A DNA stretch of 64,000 nt from Bacteroidales bacterium UBA2714 (GTDB lineage: Bacteria; Bacteroidota; Bacteroidia; Bacteroidales; P3). Within the stretch, counting starts at the first letter, position 1; every line of letters starts with the position of its first letter. The notes under the pieces are model-generated. The model was not told the DNA's origin and ran no database searches. It worked only from the letters and a program-made list of their open reading frames with translations. The stretch covers positions 1-64,000 of the forward strand of contig DEKU01000071.1 in the NCBI GenBank assembly GCA_002354035.1, in the 5' to 3' direction. A program made the translations under genes and the position numbers. Below are positions 17,062 to 24,981 of the stretch, in pieces.

Positions 17062-17625
17062 ATGAAGAAAAAACTTTTTATTGTTCTTGGAATAGTGCTG
17101 ATGCTTGGAATGGCATCGTGCAGCAAAGATGAGTTCACAACCACGAGCGACACCCAACTGGAGCGCAACAGCATCAAGGCCAACCAGTCGGAGAACTTTG
17201 CCGGTACCCATTGGGTGGCAGAGGTGGACACGACGTTTGACCTGGGCGCTATGTTTGGCGACACGAGTTCGATGTTTGCCATCCCGGTGGAGGCCACTTT
17301 CACGCTGGATTTCAACGCCACGGGCGACACCGTTATGCTGGGCATAGCCTACGACAGTGGTGAGGTGGTGTTTGTCACCTTCGAGGGACAGAGCACCACG
17401 ATTCCGTTCGCCTTCAACTACGATATGACGGAGAATCTGGGCACCATGGAGGGAACCATTAACGAGGTGACAAACGGAGACCCGATTTCGGTGGTGCTGA
17501 ACTTCACCTACAACGTGACCAACAACACGATGGCCGTGACGATGCCCTTTGGCGGAATGGACACGGACCCGATGAGCATGGCATTCTTGTCGCTGTTCGA
17601 GCATCTGGTATTCGAATTGGAATGA
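17062..17625 (+). CDS. Exported lipoprotein, hypothetical
   Basis: The 187-residue product has a lipobox (LMLGMASC, Cys20) after a basic N-terminus. The mature part is predicted beta-rich, alternating threonine/valine strands (TFDLGAMFG, VEATFTLDFNATGD, VVLNFTYNVTNNT), compatible with a small beta-sandwich or lipocalin-like fold. No catalytic motif is visible. A terminator lies just downstream, so it is monocistronic. Confidence 0.7.
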   Translation: MKKKLFIVLGIVLMLGMASCSKDEFTTTSDTQLERNSIKANQSENFAGTHWVAEVDTTFDLGAMFGDTSSMFAIPVEATFTLDFNATGDTVMLGIAYDSGEVVFVTFEGQSTTIPFAFNYDMTENLGTMEGTINEVTNGDPISVVLNFTYNVTNNTMAVTMPFGGMDTDPMSMAFLSLFEHLVFELE

Positions 17626-17651
17626 TTGATCATAGAGTTGGGTATTAATCC

Positions 17652-17690
17652 GGCAGGGGAGACACCAGTTATTTCCCCTGCCACTTTTTG
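17652..17690 (+). terminator. Intrinsic terminator after the lipoprotein gene
   Basis: A perfect 9-bp stem GGCAGGGGA/TCCCCTGCC (17652-17660 and 17674-17682) is followed by AC and five T residues. Confidence 0.85.
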
Positions 17691-17823
17691 GGGGTGTAAG
17701 GCAGGAGGGGTTGCCGACAGACTGTAGGCTGAGCTGGGGTTCTGCGGAAGACTGAAGACAGGACGGGAAGGGGGGAAAGTCACACTCGGGCAACGCTAAT
17801 TGTGTCATGTCAAAAAAAAGTTG

Positions 17824-17831
17824 TATTTTTG
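17824..17831 (+). promoter_or_regulatory. -7 promoter element of structured RNA copy B
   Basis: TATTTTTG matches TAnnTTTG. It is preceded by an A-tract and followed by CAGTCGCTTACAA, a start region shared with copy C. Confidence 0.65.
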
Positions 17832-17835
17832 CAGT

Positions 17836-18090
17836 CGCTTACAAAAGGCACGAAAGCAGATAGCAAGAAAAGCATTGCGACAAGGTCCTTGTATTAAAAT
17901 TCGCCAAATTTTGCCAGGGGACAGAGTATTGTGCTTTCGCTTAGTGTGTATGCTATATTCGTATCGGCATACCTCTCAGGCGTGAGATATCTTCCATGGG
18001 TAGCCTGAAGGCTTCCGTTCCTGGCAAGGTGTTTGGCGATACCTAATACAAAACGGACATGAGCACATAAGTCTCATGCCTTTCTTTATT
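17836..18090 (+). ncRNA. Structured RNA copy B (orphan)
   Basis: This copy aligns with copy C along most of its length. TCGCCAAA (17901-17908) is complementary to TTTGGCGA (18032-18039), which sits in a 10-nt loop closed by AGGT/ACCT. GGCGTGAG (17979-17986) pairs with CTCATGCC (18073-18080), and the U-rich TTTCTTTATT follows directly, so the closing stem also looks like a terminator. CATGAG/CTCATG is a smaller alternative. Unlike copies A and C it has no upstream CACGCC strand to compete, and no short peptide gene follows. Homology to C fades near 18120. It may be an independent small RNA or a decayed leader. Confidence 0.65.
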
Positions 18091-18425
18091 GATGTGTAAC
18101 ACCCGTTGGAGGCTTGCAGACAGGAATGGTCAGACTATTCATTCTTTCTTTCGGATAGACTGGCAGCATTTGTTTGTGCTGGTGAATGTCTGGGTTTGAA
18201 TCATGTGTGATAGGCTACAGGTTTCAGCCAAGTTATTTGTGGCAAGAGTGAACCGTACAGAATCAGAGTGGCATGAATTCAGAAACTAAAAAAAAGAATT
18301 TGAAAAATAACAGCATCTGGTAATCTCGAATAAACACCTTCGAAAATGAAACCAATCATTTAGGTGTTGACGGGTTTACGGGCAAGCGGGCGGATAAAAA
18401 TGGGTGAAAGAAATGGAAGTTTTTC
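18091..18425. other. Intergenic gap without a recognised gene
   Basis: Between the orphan RNA and the rimP promoter I find only short, low-quality frames. The first 30 bases still resemble the sequence after copy C (an ACCCGTTGG.GG.TTG block); the rest becomes AT-rich and featureless. Confidence 0.4.
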
Positions 18426-18455
18426 TTGCTATGTTGAAAAAAATGCGTATCTTTG
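18426..18455 (+). promoter_or_regulatory. Promoter of rimP-nusA-infB
   Basis: TTG at 18426-18428 and TATCTTTG at 18448-18455 are separated by 19 bases, matching the Bacteroidota -33/-7 pair. The leader to the rimP ATG is about 40 bases. Confidence 0.72.
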
Positions 18456-18469
18456 CACCGATTAAGTGC

Positions 18470-18490
18470 GGGGACGTGAGTCCCCTCTTT
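18470..18490 (+). terminator. Hairpin with T tract in the rimP leader (possible attenuator)
   Basis: A perfect 6-bp stem GGGGAC/GTCCCC with the tetraloop GTGA is followed by TCTTTT, only nine bases before the rimP start codon. It has terminator form inside the leader of the transcription-factor operon, so attenuation (possibly by NusA itself) is an attractive but untested reading. Confidence 0.5.
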
Positions 18491-18498
18491 TATTGCTT

Positions 18499-18939
18499 AT
18501 GATAGACAAATTCAAGGTTTTAGACATTGTAAAAGATGTGCTTGAGGGAAGCGACAAGTACCTCGTAAACATGAAAATCACGCCGGACAACCGCATTTTT
18601 GTGGATCTGGACGGGGATAACGGCATCACGATTGACGATTGTATTGAGGTGAGCCGCGCGATTGAGAACGGCCTGAACCGCGACGAGGAGGACTTTGAGC
18701 TGAATGTAAGTTCGGCGGGTGCCGACTCGCCCCTGAAGCTGCCCCGCCAATATGGCCGCCATGTGGGACGCGAACTGAGTGTGGAGACTTTCGACGGCGA
18801 GCGGGTGGAAGGAAGACTGACCGAAGCAGGCGACAGCCAGTTCACGATCAGGACGGCCGGAACGAAAAAGGAGGCCCCGAAGGAGCTGACGTTTGCCTAC
18901 GAGGATGTGAAGACTGCCCGGGTGCTGATAAAGTTCTGA
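18499..18939 (+). CDS. rimP: Ribosome maturation factor RimP
   Basis: The 146-residue protein assists 30S subunit assembly. The N-terminal alpha/beta domain carries the family stretch ITIDDCIEVSRAIENGL and then NVSSAGADSPLKLPRQY (normally EVSSPGLDRPL). An Sm-like C-terminal domain follows (GRLTEAGDSQFTIR, AYEDVKTARVLIKF). The ATG at 18499 is preferred over upstream in-frame non-ATG codons. It starts the conserved rimP-nusA-infB operon. Confidence 0.92.
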   Translation: MIDKFKVLDIVKDVLEGSDKYLVNMKITPDNRIFVDLDGDNGITIDDCIEVSRAIENGLNRDEEDFELNVSSAGADSPLKLPRQYGRHVGRELSVETFDGERVEGRLTEAGDSQFTIRTAGTKKEAPKELTFAYEDVKTARVLIKF

Positions 18940-18999
18940 ATGGCATTTGGATTGAAGCCTATCTACAACTGAAACAAGAAAAATAATAATATAAGTCAG

Positions 19000-20373
19000 A
19001 TGAAGACATTAGACCTGATTGATTCCTTTTCGGAATTTAAAGAATTCAAGAACATCGACCGTGAGACGCTGATGCATATTCTGGAGGAGGTGTTCCGGAC
19101 GGCGCTGGCCAAGCGTTATGGGACGGAAGACAACTTCGATATTATTGTCAATATTGATAAGGGCGATTTGGAGATTTTCCGCAACCGCACGATTGTTGAG
19201 GACGGTGCGGTGAAGGATGAGAATCTGGAGATTGCGTACAGCGATGCAATCAAGATTGAGTCTGACTTTGAGGTGGGCGAGGAATTGTCGGAGCCTATCT
19301 ATATGTCCGATTTCGGGCGCCGCGAGATTTTGGCCATCCGCCAGAATTTGGTGAGCAAGATTCAGGATTATGAGAAGTCACTGATTTTCCAAAAGTATAA
19401 GGAGAAAGTGGGTGAGATTATTGTGGGTGAGGTGTATCAGCCTTGGAACAAGGAGATTCTGATACTGGATGAGGAGAAAATTGAGCTGGTTCTGCCGAAG
19501 ACGGAGCAGATTCCGAGCGACCGTTTCCGCAAGGGGGACACGGTGCGCGCGGTGGTGTTGAAGGTGGAAATGCGCAACAACAATCCTGTGATTGTGCTGT
19601 CGCGCACATCGCCCATCTTCTTAGAGCGCCTGCTCGAGGCCGAGGTGCCTGAGATATACGACGGCTTGATCACTATCCGCAACATTGTCCGTATTCCCGG
19701 CGAGCGCGCCAAGATTGCGGTGGAGTCGTACGACGATCGCATCGACCCTGTGGGCTCGTGCGTGGGCATCAAGGGTGCCCGCATACACGGCATTGTCCGC
19801 GAGCTGCGCAACGAGAATATTGATGTGCTGAATTATACTCCCCGCTTAGACATCATGGTGCAGCGCGCGCTGGCTCCCGCCAAGGTGGCTTCCATCAAGG
19901 TGGACGAAGAGAATAAGAAGGTGGAGGTGTTTATGGAACCCGACCAAGTGTCGTTGGCCATTGGTAAAGGTGGCTGCAATATTAAGCTTGCCAGCAAGCT
20001 GGTGGGTTATGACATCGATGTTTACAGAAAGGGTGATGAATACCCCGACGATGTCGACCTGCATGAGTTCTCAGACGAGATTGACCAGTGGATTATCGAC
20101 ATTCTCATCAACATTGGTTGCGACACCGCCCGCAATGTATTGGCCTTAAGCAAGGAAGACCTCCTGAGCCGTACAGACCTCGAGGAGGAGACCATCGATG
20201 AGGTGATCCGCATACTGAAAGCCGAGTTTGAAGACGAGCCGGGAGAGACAACCACTGAAAGCAAGGAGACCCCAGAAGAGGCACCCGCAGCACAGGATGC
20301 CCCTGAGGAGTCAGTCGCAGCCGAGACACCGGAGGCCGAGGCTCAGCCCCAGGAGCCAGAGGAGAAGCAGTAG
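19000..20373 (+). CDS. nusA: Transcription termination/antitermination factor NusA
   Basis: The 457-residue protein has the NusA N-terminal RNA-polymerase-binding domain (about 1-130), an S1 domain (VGEIIVGEVYQPWNKEILIL and DTVRAVVLKVEM), and tandem KH domains including DPVGSCVGIKGARIHGIVREL and the GKGG loop in SLAIGKGGCNIKLASKLVGY. Residues about 360-410 form a helix-hairpin-helix-like segment, and the acidic, Glu/Pro-rich tail (EAPAAQDAPEESVAAETPEA) is disordered. It is the second gene of the operon. Confidence 0.95.
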   Translation: MKTLDLIDSFSEFKEFKNIDRETLMHILEEVFRTALAKRYGTEDNFDIIVNIDKGDLEIFRNRTIVEDGAVKDENLEIAYSDAIKIESDFEVGEELSEPIYMSDFGRREILAIRQNLVSKIQDYEKSLIFQKYKEKVGEIIVGEVYQPWNKEILILDEEKIELVLPKTEQIPSDRFRKGDTVRAVVLKVEMRNNNPVIVLSRTSPIFLERLLEAEVPEIYDGLITIRNIVRIPGERAKIAVESYDDRIDPVGSCVGIKGARIHGIVRELRNENIDVLNYTPRLDIMVQRALAPAKVASIKVDEENKKVEVFMEPDQVSLAIGKGGCNIKLASKLVGYDIDVYRKGDEYPDDVDLHEFSDEIDQWIIDILINIGCDTARNVLALSKEDLLSRTDLEEETIDEVIRILKAEFEDEPGETTTESKETPEEAPAAQDAPEESVAAETPEAEAQPQEPEEKQ

Positions 20374-20502
20374 TCTGCCGACCCGGCCAGGGGCATGAGG
20401 CGCTCATACCCCTTTTGATGGAGAGGCGTGTCCTCTTCACAAGAAATAATAAACAGAGAAGCTTGCGGAACTATTCCGCCAACAAATAAAAAGGAGTGCA
20501 AT

Positions 20503-23500
20503 ATGGCAGAAGAAAATAAAGGAATACGACTGAAAAAAGCAGCGACAGAGCTGAATGTCGGCATATCCACGCTGGTGGAGTTTTTGGCCAAGAAGGGTCA
20601 TCAGGTTGAGTCCAACCCCAATACCCGTCTCACTGCCGAGCAGTATGACATTGTCGCTACGGCTTTCCAGGCCGAGCGTGCCGTGAAAGAACAAGCCGAC
20701 AAGATTGAGATTACCCCCAGTGGCAGCAATGTTGTGGTCGAAGCCAACGCCGACGACCGAAAGGACGATGCCGAGGAGGTAATCATAAAGAATTACAATT
20801 CGTCAACAATAGAGGTGAAGAGCACCCTCAAACCCGCCGAATCTGCCGCCACTCCCGACGTTTCCGAGGTGTCCGAAGCCAAGCCTGAACCCGTCGTCGA
20901 GCCTGAACCCGAACTGCCCACACCCGAGCAGCCCGCCGAAGTTGAAGAGACTCCGGCTGCCGAGCCTCAAGCCACTGCCGACGAGTCTGCCCCATCCGAA
21001 GAGCCTCAGACCGCAACGCCGTCCGAACCTCAGCCGGAGCCCACTACCGCAGAAAGTGGACCTGCCTTCGACCCCATTACCGTCGGCGACCTGCGCATCA
21101 TCAATAAGATTGATTTGGATGCCATCAATACCAAAACCCGTCCCGACAAGAAGAAAAAAAGCAAAGCCGACAAAAGCTCAAAAGCCGAGAAGTCAGCCAA
21201 GCCTGCGGCTGAGCCTAAGGGCACGAAAGCCGACACAGCAAGCAAGGAAACCAAGCCTGCCGCACCCAAACCCCAGCCCGAGCAGCCAATAGCCGAAACC
21301 CCTGCTCCCGCTCCTGTTGCTCCTGCCGCTCCCGTCAAGGAACCTGAGTTTATCGAAACCCAATATCAGAAGCTGGAAGGCCCCAAGCTGGTGGGCAAGG
21401 TAGACCTCAGCCAATTCGAAAAGCCCAAAGCCAGCAGCGAGAAACGCAAACGCAAGCGCATTAAGAACAAGGGGGTGAAAGTGAACGACGTCACTGGTCA
21501 GCCCGAGAATGCCGCTACCCCACAGACTGCCCCCTCCAAGAACACCCAAAAGAGCAAAAAGGCCGACACCAACACCAATACCGACGCCAAGAGCGAGAAG
21601 GCTGAGAAGAAAAAGAAAAAGGAGAAGAAAGTCGTAAAGGTCGAGATAGACGACTCCGAAATCGAAAAACAGATACGCGACACGCTGGCTCGCCTTAGCC
21701 CTATGGGCAAGTCCAAGACCTCGAAGCACAACCGCGAAAAACGCCAGAAAGTACACCAGCGCATAGAGGAGGAGCAGCTCAACGAGATGGAGAGCCAGAA
21801 GACGTTGCAGGTGACGGAATTCGTCACCGCCAACGAACTGGCCACCATGATGAACGTCCCTGTCACCCAGGTCATCAGCACCTGCATGTCAGTAGGCATA
21901 TTCGTCAGCATCAACCAGCGTCTCGATGCCGAGACCATCAAACTCATTGCCGACGAGTTTGGGTTCGAAATCAACTTCGCCAGTGCCGACGTCATCCACG
22001 AACTCAATAAGATTGAGGAGGAAGACCGTCCCGAGGACCTCGTGCCGCGCAACCCCATCGTCACCGTCATGGGTCACGTCGACCACGGCAAAACCTCTTT
22101 GCTCGACTATATCCGCAAGACCAACGTTATCGCCGGCGAGGCAGGCGGCATCACCCAGCACATCGGTGCCTACGAGGTGACCACCGCCGATGGCCGCAAA
22201 ATCACCTTCCTCGACACCCCTGGCCACGAAGCTTTCACCGCCATGCGTGCCCGTGGTGCCAAGGTGACGGACATCGCCATCATCGTCATCGCCGCCGACG
22301 ACAAAATCATGCCCCAGACTGTCGAGGCCATCAACCACGCCCAGGCCGCCGGTGTCCCCATCGTGTTTGCCATCAACAAGATTGACAAACCCGGCGCCGA
22401 CCCCGACCGCATCAAGACCGAGCTGGCCAACATGAACCTCCTTGTCGAGGAATGGGGTGGTAAATATCAAAGCCAGGACATCTCGGCCAAGAAAGGCATC
22501 AACGTTGAGGAACTCCTCGAAAAAGTCATCCTCCAAGCCGACATCATGGAGCTCAAGGGCAACCCCAACAAACGTGCCAAGGGCACGGTGCTCGAAAGCT
22601 CGCTCGACAAAGGTCGTGGCTACGTGGCCAAACTCCTTGTCGAGAACGGCACCATCCGCAAGGGCGACCCCATCGTTGCCGGTGCCATCAGCGGACGCGT
22701 CCGCGCCATGTACAACGAGCGCAACCAAGAAGTCATGTCCGCCGGCCCCTCGCAGCCCGTGCTGCTCCTCGGACTCACCGGTGCCTGCCAGGCTGGCGAC
22801 ACCTTCAACGTCACCGAGAACGAGAAAGAAGCCAAAGACATCGCCGCCAAGCGCACCCAGCTGCAACGCGAGCAAGGCCTCCGCACCCAAACCCACCTCA
22901 CTCTCGACGAGATCGGCCGTCGCATAGCCCTTGGAAACTTCAAGGAACTCAACGTTATCGTCAAAGGCGACGTGGACGGCTCGGTCGAGGCCCTGTCCGA
23001 CTCGCTGCTGAAACTCTCCACCGACGAGGTGCAAGTCAACGTCATCCACAAGGCCGTCGGCCAGATTACCGAGACCGACGTCATGCTGGCCGAATCGTCC
23101 GACGCCATCATCATCGGCTTCCAGGTGCGTCCCTCAGTGGGTGCCCGCAAGATGGCCGAGACCGACCATATCGACATCCGCCTCTACAGCATCATCTACG
23201 ATGCCATCAACGAACTCAAGGATGCTATCGAGGGCATGCTCTCGCCCGAGACGCAGGAGAAAATTGTCGCCAACCTCGAAATCCGCGAGACCTTCAAAAT
23301 CTCCAAGGTCGGCACCATTGCCGGTTGCATGTGCCTCGATGGCAAAATCACCCGCAACCACAACGTCCGCATCATCCGCGACGGCATCGTGGTCTACACT
23401 GGCAAGCTTGCCTCCCTCAAGCGGTTCAAAGACGATGTCAAGGAAGTCGTCAGCGGCCAGGATTGCGGCCTGAACATCGAAGGCTTCAACGACATCAAAG

Positions 23501-23553
23501 TCGGCGACATAGTCGAAGCCTACGAGGTAATAGAAATCAAACGCAAACTGTGA
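20503..23553 (+). CDS. infB: Translation initiation factor IF-2
   Basis: The 1016-residue GTPase delivers initiator tRNA. Residues 1-60 or so are the IF2 N-terminal helical domain (GIRLKKAATELNVGISTLVEFL). A long Pro/Glu/Lys/Ala-rich linker runs to about residue 440. G domain motifs are GHVDHGKT (G1), DTPGHEAF (G3) and NKID (G4), followed by the IF2 beta-barrels and C-terminal domain. I chose the ATG at 20503 because a strong Shine-Dalgarno sequence (AAGGAG) lies nine bases upstream and MAEENKGIRLKK is the usual start; the longer frame upstream is not IF2-like. Confidence 0.96.
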   Translation: MAEENKGIRLKKAATELNVGISTLVEFLAKKGHQVESNPNTRLTAEQYDIVATAFQAERAVKEQADKIEITPSGSNVVVEANADDRKDDAEEVIIKNYNSSTIEVKSTLKPAESAATPDVSEVSEAKPEPVVEPEPELPTPEQPAEVEETPAAEPQATADESAPSEEPQTATPSEPQPEPTTAESGPAFDPITVGDLRIINKIDLDAINTKTRPDKKKKSKADKSSKAEKSAKPAAEPKGTKADTASKETKPAAPKPQPEQPIAETPAPAPVAPAAPVKEPEFIETQYQKLEGPKLVGKVDLSQFEKPKASSEKRKRKRIKNKGVKVNDVTGQPENAATPQTAPSKNTQKSKKADTNTNTDAKSEKAEKKKKKEKKVVKVEIDDSEIEKQIRDTLARLSPMGKSKTSKHNREKRQKVHQRIEEEQLNEMESQKTLQVTEFVTANELATMMNVPVTQVISTCMSVGIFVSINQRLDAETIKLIADEFGFEINFASADVIHELNKIEEEDRPEDLVPRNPIVTVMGHVDHGKTSLLDYIRKTNVIAGEAGGITQHIGAYEVTTADGRKITFLDTPGHEAFTAMRARGAKVTDIAIIVIAADDKIMPQTVEAINHAQAAGVPIVFAINKIDKPGADPDRIKTELANMNLLVEEWGGKYQSQDISAKKGINVEELLEKVILQADIMELKGNPNKRAKGTVLESSLDKGRGYVAKLLVENGTIRKGDPIVAGAISGRVRAMYNERNQEVMSAGPSQPVLLLGLTGACQAGDTFNVTENEKEAKDIAAKRTQLQREQGLRTQTHLTLDEIGRRIALGNFKELNVIVKGDVDGSVEALSDSLLKLSTDEVQVNVIHKAVGQITETDVMLAESSDAIIIGFQVRPSVGARKMAETDHIDIRLYSIIYDAINELKDAIEGMLSPETQEKIVANLEIRETFKISKVGTIAGCMCLDGKITRNHNVRIIRDGIVVYTGKLASLKRFKDDVKEVVSGQDCGLNIEGFNDIKVGDIVEAYEVIEIKRKL

Positions 23554-23560
23554 TGAATGC

Positions 23561-23993
23561 GTTAACGTGTAAATTCGTTAATTCGTGAATCTTTGTAGAT
23601 TATGAAGACGCAAGGCGTGTTGTATGATAAGAGCAAGCAGTTTGCATTAGGCGTTATCGCCCTATGCAATGAACTACGTGAAAAAGGAGAATACATCATG
23701 TCAAAGCAAATCCTTAAATCTGGAACAAGCATTGGTGCCAACTATTGTGAAGCTGTCTGTGCCGAAAGTCCTCAAGACTTTATCCACAAAGTGTCAATCT
23801 CAATTAAAGAAGCAAACGAAACCTATTTCTGGCTTGACCTGCTACATGAAAGCAACCACATAGACAATGATAGATTCTCACTGATGAGTAGCCAAGTAGA
23901 GGAACTTTACAAAATGCTAAACTCCTCAGCAATAACTGTCAAACAAAGACTAACAAATAAAGGACTAACGAATTAACAAATTAACACATTAAC
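23561..23993. repeat. 26-bp imperfect inverted repeat flanking the S23 gene
   Basis: The left arm is 23561-23586 and the right arm 23968-23993; they are complementary at 23 of 26 positions. The right arm begins inside the last codons and stop of the enclosed gene. The arms could form a long stem with the whole gene as its loop, the layout known for intervening sequences in 23S rRNA that encode the same protein family, here in an intergenic site between infB and tRNA-Arg. Confidence 0.75.
23602..23976 (+). CDS. S23-type four-helix-bundle protein (IVS protein)
   Basis: The 124-residue protein is all-helical and matches the S23/IVS four-helix-bundle family: YDKSKQFALGVIALCNELRE, then ILKSGTSIGANYCEAVCAES, FIHKVSISIKEANETYFWLDLL and a final helix. 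Members were first seen encoded by intervening sequences in 23S rRNA and occur in many phyla as small, scattered cassettes. The gene is AT-richer than infB next door and is enclosed by an inverted repeat, both suggesting a mobile or transferred cassette. Biochemical role is unknown. Confidence 0.85.
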   Translation: MKTQGVLYDKSKQFALGVIALCNELREKGEYIMSKQILKSGTSIGANYCEAVCAESPQDFIHKVSISIKEANETYFWLDLLHESNHIDNDRFSLMSSQVEELYKMLNSSAITVKQRLTNKGLTN

Positions 23994-24004
23994 GAATTCA
24001 AAAA

Positions 24005-24076
24005 GCTCTGATAGTTCAATGGATAGAATAACTCTCTCCTAAAGAGTAGATCCGGGTTCGATTCCCGGTCGGAGTA
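24005..24076 (+). tRNA. tRNA-Arg (anticodon CCT)
   Basis: A cloverleaf folds cleanly: acceptor stem GCTCTGA/TCGGAGT, D arm GTTC..GAAT, anticodon stem ACTCT/AGAGT with loop CTCCTAA (anticodon CCT, reading AGG), and T arm CCGGG-TTCGATT-CCCGG. The discriminator base is A. CCA is not encoded, as the sequence continues CAAAAC. Confidence 0.93.
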
Positions 24077-24660
24077 CAAAACAAAGATGCCATAGATGCA
24101 ATTCACTTGTTTTTTTGCAAGTTCTCTTAGTTAAATCAAAACACAGTATGTCAAAGACCTCTCGGCTCAAAGAAGCGTATCCACTCCTTGGAAACCGGTT
24201 GCAAAAGTACATAAAACTCTTGCACCATTTCCCTCAATTCTCGCCTACTTTCCGATATTAACCTATATTTACCTCAAAGTAGGAATAGAAAACATCTCAG
24301 TATGACAGGATTCCTGAATTGAAGAGTGGTGCTAAGGCTGACCTCATTTACTTCATCGGATTATTGGAGTGGCGCGATACGGGCTTATGTGAGGTGTGTC
24401 TATCTGTCCGCATGACTATCAGATCATAGATCGGAACGAGCGAAGCTTCACCCTGTATATGACGTTTAAGACGATACAACCCTGCAAGGCGTACAGAAAT
24501 CTGTTGTCAATACATGTGCAACACCTGTAGGGTCTATTTTTGAAAAAATAGATGGACAAGGAGTGCTTTTTATGCCGACAGGCAGGTTTGCGGGTTTTAT
24601 GTAATTGTCTGGTATATATACCAATTTGTTGTTATTATTTGAAATAATGCAACTGTTTTT
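24077..24660. other. Intergenic region between tRNA-Arg and RNA copy C
   Basis: No complete gene is visible. At 24465-24603 (plus) a frame without a start codon reads like protein (for example VGSIFEKIDGQGVLFMPTGR, then FAGFM and stop), but the opposite strand is open across it too. A hairpin CTATTTTT/AAAAAATAG and a palindrome around TGGTATATATACCA lie nearby. Sequence next to a tRNA gene could be a relic of an integrated element, but I cannot identify one. Confidence 0.35.
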
Positions 24661-24671
24661 AAAAAAAAGTG

Positions 24672-24679
24672 TATATTTG
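24672..24679 (+). promoter_or_regulatory. -7 promoter element of structured leader copy C
   Basis: TATATTTG is an exact TAnnTTTG match preceded by an A-tract and followed by CAGTCGCTTACAA, identical to the start of copy B. It should drive the leader, the peptide and the DUF285 lipoprotein as one transcript unless the leader terminates. Confidence 0.72.
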
Positions 24680-24683
24680 CAGT

Positions 24684-24930
24684 CGCTTACAAGAGCAAGG
24701 TAAGCAATTTGCAAGAAAAGCATTGCGAATATCCTATCTTTGAAAGTTCGCCAAATCAACGAGGGAGGATTGAGCATTTTTGCTTTCGCTTGTCGTGTAT
24801 GCTATGGGCTCACGCCTCGGCATATCCTCAGGCGTGAGAATATGTTCATAGACCCCGTTCCCTCAAAGGTGTTTGGCGATACCTCAAAGATGACGATATG
24901 AACACATAAGTCTCATGCCTTTCTTATTTG
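24684..24930 (+). ncRNA. Structured leader RNA, copy C
   Basis: TCGCCAAA (24748-24755) is complementary to TTTGGCGA (24872-24879), which lies in the 10-nt loop of a hairpin closed by AGGT/ACCT (24867-24870, 24881-24884): a pseudoknot. GGCGTGAG (24831-24838) can pair either with CTCACGCC upstream (24809-24816, perfect 8 bp) or with CTCATGCC downstream (24912-24919, 8 bp with one G-U). The downstream pairing encloses the loop hairpin and is followed by TTTCTTATTT, so it looks like a terminator, while the upstream pairing would act as its competitor. The peptide gene starts 51 bases later. Confidence 0.7.
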
Positions 24931-24981
24931 TTGTTATAACGCCCGTTGGGGACTTGGGGCAGTAACATAATACCTAAAAAC

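Noticed and set aside
17836..18090. Considered whether the structured RNA is tmRNA, 6S RNA, SRP RNA or RNase P RNA
   Set aside because: There is no tRNA-like end or tag frame, no SRP GGAAGC-type loop, and no RNase P core motifs; presence in three divergent copies, two of them leading into coding genes, does not fit single-copy housekeeping RNAs.
24466..24777. 103-codon minus-strand frame
   Set aside because: It spans the promoter and start of RNA copy C and has Asn/Lys-rich low-complexity sequence with no domain.
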